Source: SG8-4 sp964598225 (GTDB lineage: Bacteria > Planctomycetota > Phycisphaerae > Sedimentisphaerales > Anaerobacaceae). From it: a DNA stretch of 64,000 nucleotides. Location of the stretch: the NCBI GenBank assembly GCA_964598225.1, contig CAZRBG010000018.1:1-64000 (forward strand), read 5' to 3'. Below are positions 26,826 to 35,365 of the stretch, piece by piece. Under the pieces are notes generated by a model. That model was not told the DNA's origin. It was given only the letters and a program-made list of their open reading frames with translations, and ran no database searches. The position numbers and the translations under genes are program-made. Positions within the stretch are counted from its first letter, which is position 1. Each line of letters opens with the position of its first letter.

Positions 26826-27371
26826 ATGTCTGATGGTAATATAGACACCTCCAGAAGGGTGAAAAAGGCTAAGGAAGTCTTCGAAGAATACGGTAACGAA
26901 ATTCGCGCGATTATCGAGTTTAACTTCCAGGATCAACATACCATTGAAGATCTTTTCCAGGATTTCTTCGTCTCTGTCGTCGAAAATCCCATACCGCATG
27001 ACGTGGAAAACGTAAGGAACTATATCTACAAGGCCATTTTGAACGATGCGATTGACCGCAAGCGGCGGGCCAGGCTCCGTAGAGATGGTGATAAAAAGTA
27101 CACAGAATCTATCAGAGATAATGCTGCGCAGAAAGAGCCGGCGAGCATGGTTATTATGGCGGAGGAACTTGAACGAGTATTCCGGCTGATCGAAAGCCGC
27201 TTGCCTCCGCGCCATGTACGCGCCGTAATGGAATATTATGGCTTTGGCCAAACAATCTCCGGGATGAGTTCTAAACTGAAAATTGACGAGAGAAGTGTTT
27301 CTCGGTACCTCAGCGAAGCGATAAGGAGAATTCGATACCTCCTCCTGGAAAGCGAGGGAGTACCGGGATGA
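26826..27371 (+). CDS. ECF-type sigma factor, divergent subfamily
   Basis: About 181 residues from the ATG at 26826 (MSDGNIDTSRR); the frame is open from 26721 but the added residues look non-native. Region 2 is visible as FQDQHTIEDLFQDFFVSVVENP with NVRNYIYKAILNDAIDRKRR. Region 4 is LPPRHVRAVMEYYGFGQTISG with the helix KLKIDERSVSRYLSEAIRRIR. It overlaps the next gene, a multi-zinc-finger anti-sigma factor, by 4 bp (ATGA), so they are translationally coupled. It is divergent from the other ECF pair. Confidence 0.82.
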   Translation: MSDGNIDTSRRVKKAKEVFEEYGNEIRAIIEFNFQDQHTIEDLFQDFFVSVVENPIPHDVENVRNYIYKAILNDAIDRKRRARLRRDGDKKYTESIRDNAAQKEPASMVIMAEELERVFRLIESRLPPRHVRAVMEYYGFGQTISGMSSKLKIDERSVSRYLSEAIRRIRYLLLESEGVPG

Positions 27372-28996
27372 TCGCTCATAACGCCAGATCGAATTGTCTC
27401 GATGCCAGGCCCTATTTTTATGATTTCCTCAGTGAGGAGACAACAAGCGGGATACCCGAAGAGGTTTTAGATCATATAAGCCGGTGCGCCGATTGCCGGA
27501 ATAATATTGACAGTCTCAAAAATCTACTCGAAAGCCCGGACACCAGGCGTTCGCGCAGGCAAAATGAGAGGGATAAGGCTATTATTGAACTTCTCGGTCT
27601 ACACCTTCGCTACGCAGGTGAAACGGTTAAATGCGGCACGGCTAAGCGGTTTATCGCCGGTCTGGCCGATCCGGTTTTGGCGATAAAGGTCGTAACGCCC
27701 ATAACGAAACATGTGGAAGAATGTTCCACCTGTCGGGAAGACTTGCGGTATCTACGCGATCTGCAACTAAGTCACGGACAACTGTGCCGTCTCGGCGGGC
27801 TTTTGGCACATGAACCGTCGCCGGATGAAATCAGTTGCTCCCGGGCCCGTCCCGCCGTGAACTCAGTGGCTTCAATGTCCTTTCACGACATAAGTGCAGA
27901 TCAACTTAATCACTTGTGCACTTGTCGCGAATGTCGAGAGCGGTTATATCAACGCCGTGAGGATATCCGCAGAGAGTTGAAGCGGAATAACACGGCCGAG
28001 AGCGAATTATCCTGCGAATCGATTTCGACCTGCGACATCTTCGATTTCTGTGTGCCGTACGGAATCGATTCGGGGGACAAAGACTTCACCGAGTCGCAGG
28101 AGAAACTGGCTTCACACCTTCGCAGTTGTCCGAAGTGTTTGGCCCGGATTCAGGAGATTCACGAGAATATCTATCATATCGCCGAAAGGCCCGACTCCCC
28201 GGTGGCTACGTGCTTCTCGCTGCCGGAAAAAGGTGAGCCTGCCGGCGACAAAATCAAAGAACCGGCTTACACCGGAATTACTTCCGCCGGTGCCGCACTG
28301 AATCTGAAGCGCAGACTATCTGCGCCCTATCTGAAACGCTATGCCAGGCTGGCGGTGGCAGCCGCGGCAGTGATAATAGTATATGTGTTATTGCCCGCCA
28401 CACCCCCGGCGGAAGCGCTGGGGCTGGAATTTACCAAGGCTATAAAGGGCGTCGATAACGTTCACATTATAAGGTACGATTCCGGCGAAAAAGGCCCTCT
28501 GGAGAAAAGATGGGTATCACGGTCGTTAGGTGTGCGTATGCTGAAAACCGATGACAGGTTCACTTTTTCGAGTATCCCGGACCGAGTTCAAATAACCGAA
28601 AGTATTCAAAATGATGATATTCAAAAGCGGGATTTAACCGCGGATGACATAGCGAAGCTGCGAAAAACGATAAACGGCTCTCTGGGTATAATACCTTTTA
28701 ACGACATGTCTAACCTTCCTCCGGGTAGTGAGTTGGCGCAGTTGCCGGACAAAACGGCAGATCCCGCCGGTGAGGTCACTGAAATATATGAGCTGACATT
28801 ACGTAAAGACCTCAATTCCAACAGGGCGAGATTCTCCCGATGGCTCTTTTTTGTAAATGCCGAGACAAGTCTGCCTTATAAAGTAGAGATATACAGCCGC
28901 TCCGGTGCCGACGAGGACTATGAGATGATCACGCAACTTTCAATTGAATATCCCGATGAGAGCGAGATAAAGGCAGTTATTGAAAGCGCATTTTGA
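27368..28996 (+). CDS. Anti-sigma factor with four tandem ZAS-like zinc modules
   Basis: A 542-residue protein. The cytoplasmic part repeats the C/H-x25-28-H-x3-C-x2-C pattern four times: C10/H36/C40/C43, C89/H115/C119/C122, C157/H182/C186/C189 and C222/H250/C254/C257. Known ZAS anti-sigma factors usually have one such module. A transmembrane helix follows near residues 323-345 (AVAAAAVIIVYVLLPA), then an outer domain of about 190 residues with SIPDRVQITESIQND and a MucB/outer-membrane-lipoprotein-sorting flavour. It overlaps the sigma gene by 4 bp, so that sigma is the probable partner. Why four modules exist is unknown: gene-internal duplication with possible extra partners is one option. 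Confidence 0.8.
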   Translation: MIAHNARSNCLDARPYFYDFLSEETTSGIPEEVLDHISRCADCRNNIDSLKNLLESPDTRRSRRQNERDKAIIELLGLHLRYAGETVKCGTAKRFIAGLADPVLAIKVVTPITKHVEECSTCREDLRYLRDLQLSHGQLCRLGGLLAHEPSPDEISCSRARPAVNSVASMSFHDISADQLNHLCTCRECRERLYQRREDIRRELKRNNTAESELSCESISTCDIFDFCVPYGIDSGDKDFTESQEKLASHLRSCPKCLARIQEIHENIYHIAERPDSPVATCFSLPEKGEPAGDKIKEPAYTGITSAGAALNLKRRLSAPYLKRYARLAVAAAAVIIVYVLLPATPPAEALGLEFTKAIKGVDNVHIIRYDSGEKGPLEKRWVSRSLGVRMLKTDDRFTFSSIPDRVQITESIQNDDIQKRDLTADDIAKLRKTINGSLGIIPFNDMSNLPPGSELAQLPDKTADPAGEVTEIYELTLRKDLNSNRARFSRWLFFVNAETSLPYKVEIYSRSGADEDYEMITQLSIEYPDESEIKAVIESAF

Positions 28997-29082
28997 GCAA
29001 AGTTCTTGCTTTTGCCGTGTCGCAGAGGTACACTCGCCTCATATCGAGATCAATCAGTTTTGGCTGTCATGTTGTTTCTGGG

Positions 29083-30762
29083 TTGGATGAATATCCGGTG
29101 CGTATAGGTTTGGGCCAATTCAACGCGGTGGTGGGTGATCTGGCCGGTAACGCTCGGAAGATGCGCGAGTTTTATGCCGAGGCGGTCCGGGCCGACGTGG
29201 ATTTGCTGGCTTTTCCGGAACTGTCTCTCGGCGGCTATCCGCCGGAAGATTTGTTGCTAAAGCGCCATTTCCTGGACGACTGCCGACGAACACTCGACCG
29301 AATCGCCGCCGACTGTCCTGAAAAGACTATTCTGGTCGGTTTTGCCGAGGGCGGCGGGGACCATACTGCCGCTCACAGAGATACCTTACGCTGCTGCAAT
29401 TCCGCCGCCGTGTTGCAGGGAGGCCGAGTTAGGGACATCTACAGAAAAGCGCTATTGCCGAATTACGGCGTGTTCGATGAAAAGCGATATTTCACGCCGG
29501 GCGTTAATCCGCTGGTAATCACAATCGGCGGCCTTAGAATCGCCGTTACTATCTGTTTCGACATCTGGAATATAGAATGGCTCGGTCAATTTCTCGAAGA
29601 ATCAGAGCCGCTTGATATGATCCTCAATATCTCAGCTTCACCGTTTCATATAGGCAAGATTGCTCTCAGAGAAGAGACAATCAGCAAGGCTGCCCAGCTA
29701 TTCAACTGCGCCGTGGCGTATTGTAATCTTGTCGGAGGGCAGGACGAGTTAATCTTCGACGGCCGAAGCATCCTCGCCGAGCCTAACGGGAAGATAATCG
29801 CCAGAGCAAAGGCGTTCGAGGAGGATTTGATGATAGCCGATATCGATGTCCCGGCAAATGGCACAGTACAGGTTCGACCTTTGCAGCCGGACAGCGAGCC
29901 GCCAGCCGGTTTTATCGATGAAATATATCAGGCCCTCATTCTTGGCGCCAGGGACTATACTCGCAAAAACGGTTTCGAGAAAGTTCTGCTGGGCCTCAGC
30001 GGCGGCATAGACTCCTCGGTAACCGCTGCGATCGCGGCGGAGGCTTTGGGTGCCGAGAATGTAACAGGTGTGTCGATGCCGTCGAAGTTCAACACTTCTG
30101 AGACCATTAGCGACGCCGAGAGGCTGGCGAGGCATCTCGACATCGAGTTTCACACGATTCCTATAGAATCCATACTCGGCCCGTTCGACGAGGCTCTCGG
30201 AACAGTCGAAGGATGGGACGATAAGGGCCTCGCTTTCGAGAATCTCCAGGCAAGGATTCGAGGCTGCATCCTGATGTCGCTTAGCAACCAGTTCGGCTCG
30301 CTTGTCCTGACGACCGGGAACAAAAGCGAAACGGCGGTCGGATACACGACTCTTTACGGCGACACAGCCGGCGGTTTCGGAGTTATCAAGGACGTACCAA
30401 AGACAACCGTTTACGAACTGGCCGAGTATATCAATCAGAGGGCCGGACGAGAGATTATACCGGAAGATGTAATAAAAAGGCCGCCAAGCGCCGAATTGAG
30501 ACCGGACCAGAAGGACAGCGACTCGCTGCCTGATTACGCACTCTTGGACAAAATCCTGAAAGGTTACGTAGAAGAAGATAAATCAGTCTCCCAACTTATC
30601 TCACAGGGCCTTGACCAAGACATGGTGCATAAAGTGGTCCGCATGGTTGACCACAACGAGTACAAGAGAAGATTGTCCCCCCCCGGAATAAGAATCACTC
30701 CGAAGGCATTCGGCAAAGACCGTCGGCTGCCTATCACCAATCGTTACAGCCATCGACAATAA
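29083..30762 (+). CDS. nadE: Glutamine-dependent NAD+ synthetase NadE
   Basis: Makes NAD+ from deamido-NAD+, ATP and glutamine in the cytoplasm. The N-terminal nitrilase-type glutaminase domain shows the triad E46 (FPELSLGGYPPEDLL), K122 (YRKALLPNYGVFDE) and C158 (TICFDIW), numbered from the TTG at 29083. The C-terminal synthetase domain has the PP-loop LSGGIDSSV (about 305-313) and TGNKSETAVGY. The glutaminase Cys is followed by Phe where NadE usually has Glu. The start is uncertain: the frame is open from 28993 (TTG) and a GTG at 29098 begins VRIGLGQFN, the conserved N-terminus. It follows directly after the anti-sigma gene. Confidence 0.93.
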   Translation: MDEYPVRIGLGQFNAVVGDLAGNARKMREFYAEAVRADVDLLAFPELSLGGYPPEDLLLKRHFLDDCRRTLDRIAADCPEKTILVGFAEGGGDHTAAHRDTLRCCNSAAVLQGGRVRDIYRKALLPNYGVFDEKRYFTPGVNPLVITIGGLRIAVTICFDIWNIEWLGQFLEESEPLDMILNISASPFHIGKIALREETISKAAQLFNCAVAYCNLVGGQDELIFDGRSILAEPNGKIIARAKAFEEDLMIADIDVPANGTVQVRPLQPDSEPPAGFIDEIYQALILGARDYTRKNGFEKVLLGLSGGIDSSVTAAIAAEALGAENVTGVSMPSKFNTSETISDAERLARHLDIEFHTIPIESILGPFDEALGTVEGWDDKGLAFENLQARIRGCILMSLSNQFGSLVLTTGNKSETAVGYTTLYGDTAGGFGVIKDVPKTTVYELAEYINQRAGREIIPEDVIKRPPSAELRPDQKDSDSLPDYALLDKILKGYVEEDKSVSQLISQGLDQDMVHKVVRMVDHNEYKRRLSPPGIRITPKAFGKDRRLPITNRYSHRQ

Positions 30763-30763
30763 A

Positions 30764-30790
30764 CGTCAAAAGAGACTGGCTCTTTTGACG
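30764..30790. terminator. Hairpin after nadE
   Basis: A perfect 11-bp stem, CGTCAAAAGAG (30764-30774) with CTCTTTTGACG (30780-30790), loop ACTGG. It begins 1 bp after the nadE stop and lies before a convergent gene. There is no U-tract beyond the stem itself. Confidence 0.6.
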
Positions 30791-30848
30791 ATGCCGTTCC
30801 GCCAAAAGGTACCTGTCCCTCTTATGCTTAAGCAAACAATCCCCGGAC

Positions 30849-32075
30849 CTATTTTACCGTAAGGGCCTCTGCAATCATTCTGCCGAAAGGTCTTGCCGCC
30901 GTTGCTCCCGTAGCGGTTATAATCAATCTTTCTCTCTCGACGGGAAGACCCGTATATATAGCCCCGGCCCGAACGAGTCTATCTCTTTCGGACAGAAATG
31001 CCGTGGCTCGAATACCGGTCAGCACGTCGGCGCTGGCAAGAATCGTTGGGGCTACTCCTATCGCAGCTACAACCTTGTCCTTGCGCACCGCCTCGCGAAC
31101 GAGATTGATTGCGACGGGATTGCCGACATACTCGGGCGGGCCGCTTATGAAGATTATCGCATCGTAGTTATCAACGTTCAGTTGATCTACAAGGACTCTC
31201 GCCTCGGCCATGCCGCCGAGTGCGCCTCTGAGCGTGCCGAGCTTCGTGCTGGCTATAACGGTTTCAATCTGAGCCGCATCGAGCATGCGTTTTGTAGTAA
31301 AAAGCTCGTCGTCGCGGAAATTAGTACTGGGGATAAACAAAGCGGCGCGTTTCGTTTCGGCGGCGGCTTTACCCTTGTCGGTCACCGCGCCGACGGGATA
31401 TCCTACGGGGATCACATAAAGCGGCTCCAATCCTCGAGCCATGTTGCACACTCTTCGAACGGCCGCCGAATCCAGACCGCCGATAGGCACCGATCCCAAT
31501 CCCATGCAGACGGCCTGCAACTGGATATTCTGAGCGATATGGCCGGCTTCCATGGCCACGAAGGTTCTGGCTTTGTTGCCGACTCGAGCGGCTATCTCTC
31601 TCGATGAGCCTGCAATGATTATCGAGCATGGCGCTGTAGCCACCGGTTCCGGCGTCATAGTGGCTCTCGCCAGTTGGCTGCGAATATCCTGATCGGAAAG
31701 CTCTCCCAAGGAGTGCTCTTTCGGCTGGTAGGTGTACAAGCCGTCGTTAGTTGCGATATACAACTCCATTGGGTAAAGTGCCTGAGCCGAAGGCGCCGTT
31801 CGAAAGCCTCTTTGCTCATCAGTCACGCCCTGGCCGGCCCAGGCCAGTTGGCCGATCTGCGCACGCTTGAGATCCCTGGTGCTGAACTGTCGAACGCTGC
31901 GGCGCCTGGTCAACGCCTTTTCGAAGCTCATATCTCCGGTGGTATTAGGATCTGTGAGCTGGATGATCGTTTGGCTGGATTGACGGGTTCTGCGGACGCC
32001 CGGACAAGGACTTGCGAAAAGGACCAGAATTATCAGCAGAATTGTAATGCGCTTCATTTTCTTTATAGCCTCCAA
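30849..32075 (-). CDS. Exported SagB-type nitroreductase fused to an inactive DJ-1/PfpI-like domain
   Basis: A 408-residue protein with a signal peptide (about residues 8-25, possible lipobox SPCPG). The first domain (about 45-250) is a SagB-like FMN nitroreductase: RRRSVRQFSTRDL, QLAWAGQGVTDEQRGFRTAPSA, and the segment VAMEAGHIAQNIQLQAVCMGLGSVPIGG. The second domain (about 260-408) looks like DJ-1/PfpI (RVLVDQLNVDNYDAIIFISG; GATAARPFGRMIAEAL). The nucleophile elbow normally reads AICHGP but here is AAIGVAP, so the catalytic Cys and His are missing and the domain is probably structural or regulatory. The fusion and the export signal are both unusual. The substrate is unknown. Confidence 0.82.
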   Translation of the reverse strand: MEAIKKMKRITILLIILVLFASPCPGVRRTRQSSQTIIQLTDPNTTGDMSFEKALTRRRSVRQFSTRDLKRAQIGQLAWAGQGVTDEQRGFRTAPSAQALYPMELYIATNDGLYTYQPKEHSLGELSDQDIRSQLARATMTPEPVATAPCSIIIAGSSREIAARVGNKARTFVAMEAGHIAQNIQLQAVCMGLGSVPIGGLDSAAVRRVCNMARGLEPLYVIPVGYPVGAVTDKGKAAAETKRAALFIPSTNFRDDELFTTKRMLDAAQIETVIASTKLGTLRGALGGMAEARVLVDQLNVDNYDAIIFISGPPEYVGNPVAINLVREAVRKDKVVAAIGVAPTILASADVLTGIRATAFLSERDRLVRAGAIYTGLPVERERLIITATGATAARPFGRMIAEALTVK

Positions 32076-32187
32076 AACAGGTTGTCAAAGCATTGTTCCG
32101 CAATTAGCACGTATATATTATACATGCAGTTCGGGATTTCCCAGATTAAACTTTATTTTTGCCGCATAACTTCGTACATTTTCGCAC

Positions 32188-32961
32188 ATGTTAATGACGA
32201 TGAGTCTGTCCGGTCAACAGAAGATTACCGCAAGCCTGCTGATTCTCTATTGGTCGGCGTTATTCGTTGCGACACATATACCCATCCCAGCTTCGGTTCG
32301 CCAAGCCGACGTCTCCGACAAAGGGCTGCACCTTCTGGCCAACCTTATACTGATATTTCTGTTCTGGTTTACCGTCAGCGACGGCAGGAAGGCCGATTGG
32401 CGTAAAGCCGGGCCGTGGCTTGTGTTGGCAATTACGCTTGCTTACGCGGCATTTGACGAGTTATCACAGAGCTTGATTCCGGGGCGTAGTTGTGACCCCC
32501 GCGATCTGGTTGCCGACTTGACGGGCACGTGCATGGGATTGGCGGCATTTTCTTTTTTCTCGTTCTGGCCCGCCGGGTTACTGTTGACAGCCGCGGCCAT
32601 TCTCATCTGGGCCAACATCGCCCAGACAAATCTTGCCGATTCGATACCCGCTGCGAATTTGTTGTTCCACCTTGTTTGTTACTCCGTTCTGACGGCGATG
32701 TGGATACAATGCTTGAGACTATTCATGCCTGCAATCAATCCCCGGCGAACCAGGGCAAAGTGGCTGCTGACGGCTTCGGCCGCATCGGTGGTCCTGTTGG
32801 TTATCACCAAACTCTTTTCGATCACTTTTGACAAAGAATGGGCGGTCGAGAACGTGTTTTTTTCTGCCGCAGCAACGGCGGTTGTTATTACAGTATTCTA
32901 TCTGCGATCTGTGTCGTGCAACGGTGTACAACAAAATGATACAACAGGTCGTCCTTCTTAA
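32188..32961 (+). CDS. VanZ-family membrane protein
   Basis: A 257-residue multi-pass membrane protein. The VanZ signature is visible as SDKGLHLLANLILIFLF, then YAAFDELSQSLIPGRSCDPRDLVADLTG. About seven hydrophobic segments are present, the VanZ core in the first 130 residues and three or four additional helices after it. VanZ relatives are linked to teicoplanin resistance in some Gram-positives but most have unknown roles. The start is uncertain among three close ATGs (32188, 32194, 32200). It overlaps the convergent TIGR03790-type gene by 4 bp at the 3' end. Confidence 0.85.
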   Translation: MLMTMSLSGQQKITASLLILYWSALFVATHIPIPASVRQADVSDKGLHLLANLILIFLFWFTVSDGRKADWRKAGPWLVLAITLAYAAFDELSQSLIPGRSCDPRDLVADLTGTCMGLAAFSFFSFWPAGLLLTAAAILIWANIAQTNLADSIPAANLLFHLVCYSVLTAMWIQCLRLFMPAINPRRTRAKWLLTASAASVVLLVITKLFSITFDKEWAVENVFFSAAATAVVITVFYLRSVSCNGVQQNDTTGRPS

Positions 32962-34217
32962 TTCTTCGTTTCTTCAGCGGCTTTCTTGAACGGCCTGTAT
33001 AACGGATCGCCCACCAGCAACATTTGCCATGAGTTGAAAGGTTTGGTGCGGTAGTAAGCCTCGACGAGACACTTTCCCTCGTACAACTCGCCGAAGAATT
33101 CCCTCGGCTCCGGAAATGTGTGCAGATACGGCTCGGCAACCGGTCCCAAAGTTGCCGTTATCCCGTCTTGTAGGAGCGATGCACACCACTGGCCGGTATT
33201 TGGATCGCGCAGGTTCACGGCCTCGAAGCTCGCGATGTGATAGCCTACCGCACCGTCGACAAAGTCAAACGCGTCGATGTACTTTCTCAGGCTGTACCAG
33301 CCGCAATAAATCGCCGTTTGCGGACACGAACCCGGTGCGAAGAGCTTTCCCGTTCGTTCCTGCTTTGCGGGCATTTTCATTTCAGATCTCGTGAAGGCAG
33401 CCAGATTATGCAGGGATCGATCATAGTGGCTGTACAGGTCCTTGCCGCCGAGACCCCTCAAATCGAAGTAAGCCGTTCCCTTAAGTCCTGTTTCCTCGGC
33501 CGAAAGCGCTTTGTCCACAAGCCCGGTGGCTATCTCGGGGCTCGGCCCGTCGAGCCTGCTCACCATCAGAACTGAGATTCTGGCCTGAGCCAGTCGAACG
33601 GGATCGACATTCGATACTTTCTTGCTAAGTATGTTGGGCTGCCAGCGATATAGTTCATACTTATCGTAAAGGGCCAGCGACAATTCGCTGTCGACCGACG
33701 CGTTCGTCTCTCTGCCGTTGATGCGATCTATCGAAAGCTTCAATCGGGCCAGTCGCTTTTTGGCTTCCTTGTACGCCCTGGTCGATTTTGCTTTTTTTTG
33801 CTCCAACTGATCGATTTTTTCGTTCTCTTTATCGATCTGACTTTCAAGCTCTCGCAGTTTGCCTTCCTGTTCCGCGAGCAGACCTCGTCCTCCAACCTTT
33901 ATCGGCACGCCGTAAATTGTAAGCAGACATTTGATCTTTCCCAGAAGCCTGTCATTGAAGAATTTCCTCCGAACCGGACCGGCAAGACGGGTCTCGTAAT
34001 CTTCCCTGCTGATCGAGTTTCTCAGTTCAGCGCCAAGAGGCAATTCGAGGATGTTCTGTCTCGGAATTGCTCGCTTGTCGCCGTAATACCGGGCGATCCG
34101 GCCGGATTCGGGGATGTCCGCATTCGCGACGACCAGAATCTCAACAGGCTCCAGTGCGAGCGCGCGACCGCAGCAAATTAAAACAATCAGAATTATAGTC
34201 CGAACTCCGGCTGTCAT
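32958..34217 (-). CDS. TIGR03790-family exported protein with coiled-coil insertion
   Basis: A 419-residue exported protein (signal peptide to about residue 21). The N-terminus (VEILVVANADIPESGRIARYYGDKRAIP...YETRLAGPVRRKF) matches what I know of the TIGR03790 family, found in Acidobacteria, Planctomycetes and others and of unknown function. A Lys/Glu-rich coiled coil (about residues 115-165) interrupts the usual spacing. The later part contains GWYSLRKYIDAFDFVDGAVGYHIASFEA and QDGITATLGPVAEPYL, typical of the family. Its start overlaps the KamA-type gene stop by 4 bp, so the two are probably co-transcribed. Confidence 0.75.
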   Translation of the reverse strand: MTAGVRTIILIVLICCGRALALEPVEILVVANADIPESGRIARYYGDKRAIPRQNILELPLGAELRNSISREDYETRLAGPVRRKFFNDRLLGKIKCLLTIYGVPIKVGGRGLLAEQEGKLRELESQIDKENEKIDQLEQKKAKSTRAYKEAKKRLARLKLSIDRINGRETNASVDSELSLALYDKYELYRWQPNILSKKVSNVDPVRLAQARISVLMVSRLDGPSPEIATGLVDKALSAEETGLKGTAYFDLRGLGGKDLYSHYDRSLHNLAAFTRSEMKMPAKQERTGKLFAPGSCPQTAIYCGWYSLRKYIDAFDFVDGAVGYHIASFEAVNLRDPNTGQWCASLLQDGITATLGPVAEPYLHTFPEPREFFGELYEGKCLVEAYYRTKPFNSWQMLLVGDPLYRPFKKAAEETKN

Positions 34218-35365
34218 TTTGGTTGTGGGGTGGCTCTATTTTCCGATCGCGGGGCATAAAATCCGTATTGAATCTCCTCCGGATCGTCATCAATTGCCTC
34301 GGAATAATCATCGAGCCAGTGCGCGTCGGGATTGCTCCTGAGCACCAGGAAACGCCCGCTGTCAATGCCGTCCGGCGCTCGGTGATACTTGAGATAAACA
34401 AAGCCGTTCGATAAGCCGACGATCTCGATCTTTCCGGTCGAATGTGACATCACGAATCGAACTCTCTTTGCCAGACCGGATACGAGGGCTTTCGCCTGCT
34501 CGACTATCTCATAGCCCTCCTCGATCGGCACCGTATAAGGCTTGTTGCCAACTGCCGGGCGACATTGGAAAATATAGTAAGGAACCGCGCCGACAAATGA
34601 CAATTTTGCGAACAACTCAGCTAACACTTCAGGGTCATGGTTGATGCCTCTTATCAACGGCGACTGATTTGCCGTAATGGCGCCGGCTCTCTGTAACATG
34701 CCGACCGCTCGAATCGCCGGACCTGTCAATTCCCGAGGATGGGCAAAATGAGTCATCACGTAGATTTTCTTCTGATCTGTGCTGTACTTCGCGATTATCT
34801 CCAGTAAGTCCGGCTGGTCGATAATGCGATATGGATTAAAAGTCGGCACTCTGGTTCCTATACGAATTATTTTTACATGATCGATCTTGCGAAGATGAGC
34901 GATAATATCTTCGAGCTTCGACGGCTTGAGAATCAGCGGATCGCCGCCGGTCAGCAGAACGTTGGTTATCTCCCTGTGATTCTCGATATACCGAATAGCG
35001 GCCGGTAAGTCATGCAGATAATCGCTTCGATTATTCATAAAAACGCGCTTGCGAAAACAATACCGGCAAATGCCTTCGCATACATTACTAACCAGTAATA
35101 ATACCGTAGAGTTATATTTATGCTCAAGTCCGGGTATGACGCGATAAGACCGCTCATCCGAAGGATCAAGTCTGCCCCATTCTTCGAGCTCTCGGAGGTC
35201 GGGGATAATCAGCTTGCGTATGGGATCGTCCGGGTCATCCCAGTCAATCAGCGACAGGTAATACTCGTTGCTGCGAAAAGCAAATTTCTCCACCACCCGC
35301 CGGAGTTCGATTTTCTCATTTTGGCTTAGCTGCCCCAGCCGTTCTATTTGTGTGATGTATCGCAT
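34214..35365 (-). CDS. KamA-family radical SAM protein (lysine 2,3-aminomutase-like)
   Basis: A 383-residue enzyme with the radical SAM cluster motif C96, C100, C103 (CEGICRYCFRKR), the SAM-binding LLTGGDPL, and the segments IRIGTRVPTFNPYRI and TANQSPLIRGINHDPEVL typical of PLP-dependent aminomutases. It could be a lysine 2,3-aminomutase, an EpmB-type enzyme, or a relative of unknown substrate; the usual PLP-lysine segment is not obvious in the C-terminal part (YVLKYH... is absent but FVYLKYH is present). It is the first gene of a pair with the TIGR03790-type gene. Confidence 0.85.
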   Translation of the reverse strand: MRYITQIERLGQLSQNEKIELRRVVEKFAFRSNEYYLSLIDWDDPDDPIRKLIIPDLRELEEWGRLDPSDERSYRVIPGLEHKYNSTVLLLVSNVCEGICRYCFRKRVFMNNRSDYLHDLPAAIRYIENHREITNVLLTGGDPLILKPSKLEDIIAHLRKIDHVKIIRIGTRVPTFNPYRIIDQPDLLEIIAKYSTDQKKIYVMTHFAHPRELTGPAIRAVGMLQRAGAITANQSPLIRGINHDPEVLAELFAKLSFVGAVPYYIFQCRPAVGNKPYTVPIEEGYEIVEQAKALVSGLAKRVRFVMSHSTGKIEIVGLSNGFVYLKYHRAPDGIDSGRFLVLRSNPDAHWLDDYSEAIDDDPEEIQYGFYAPRSENRATPQPK

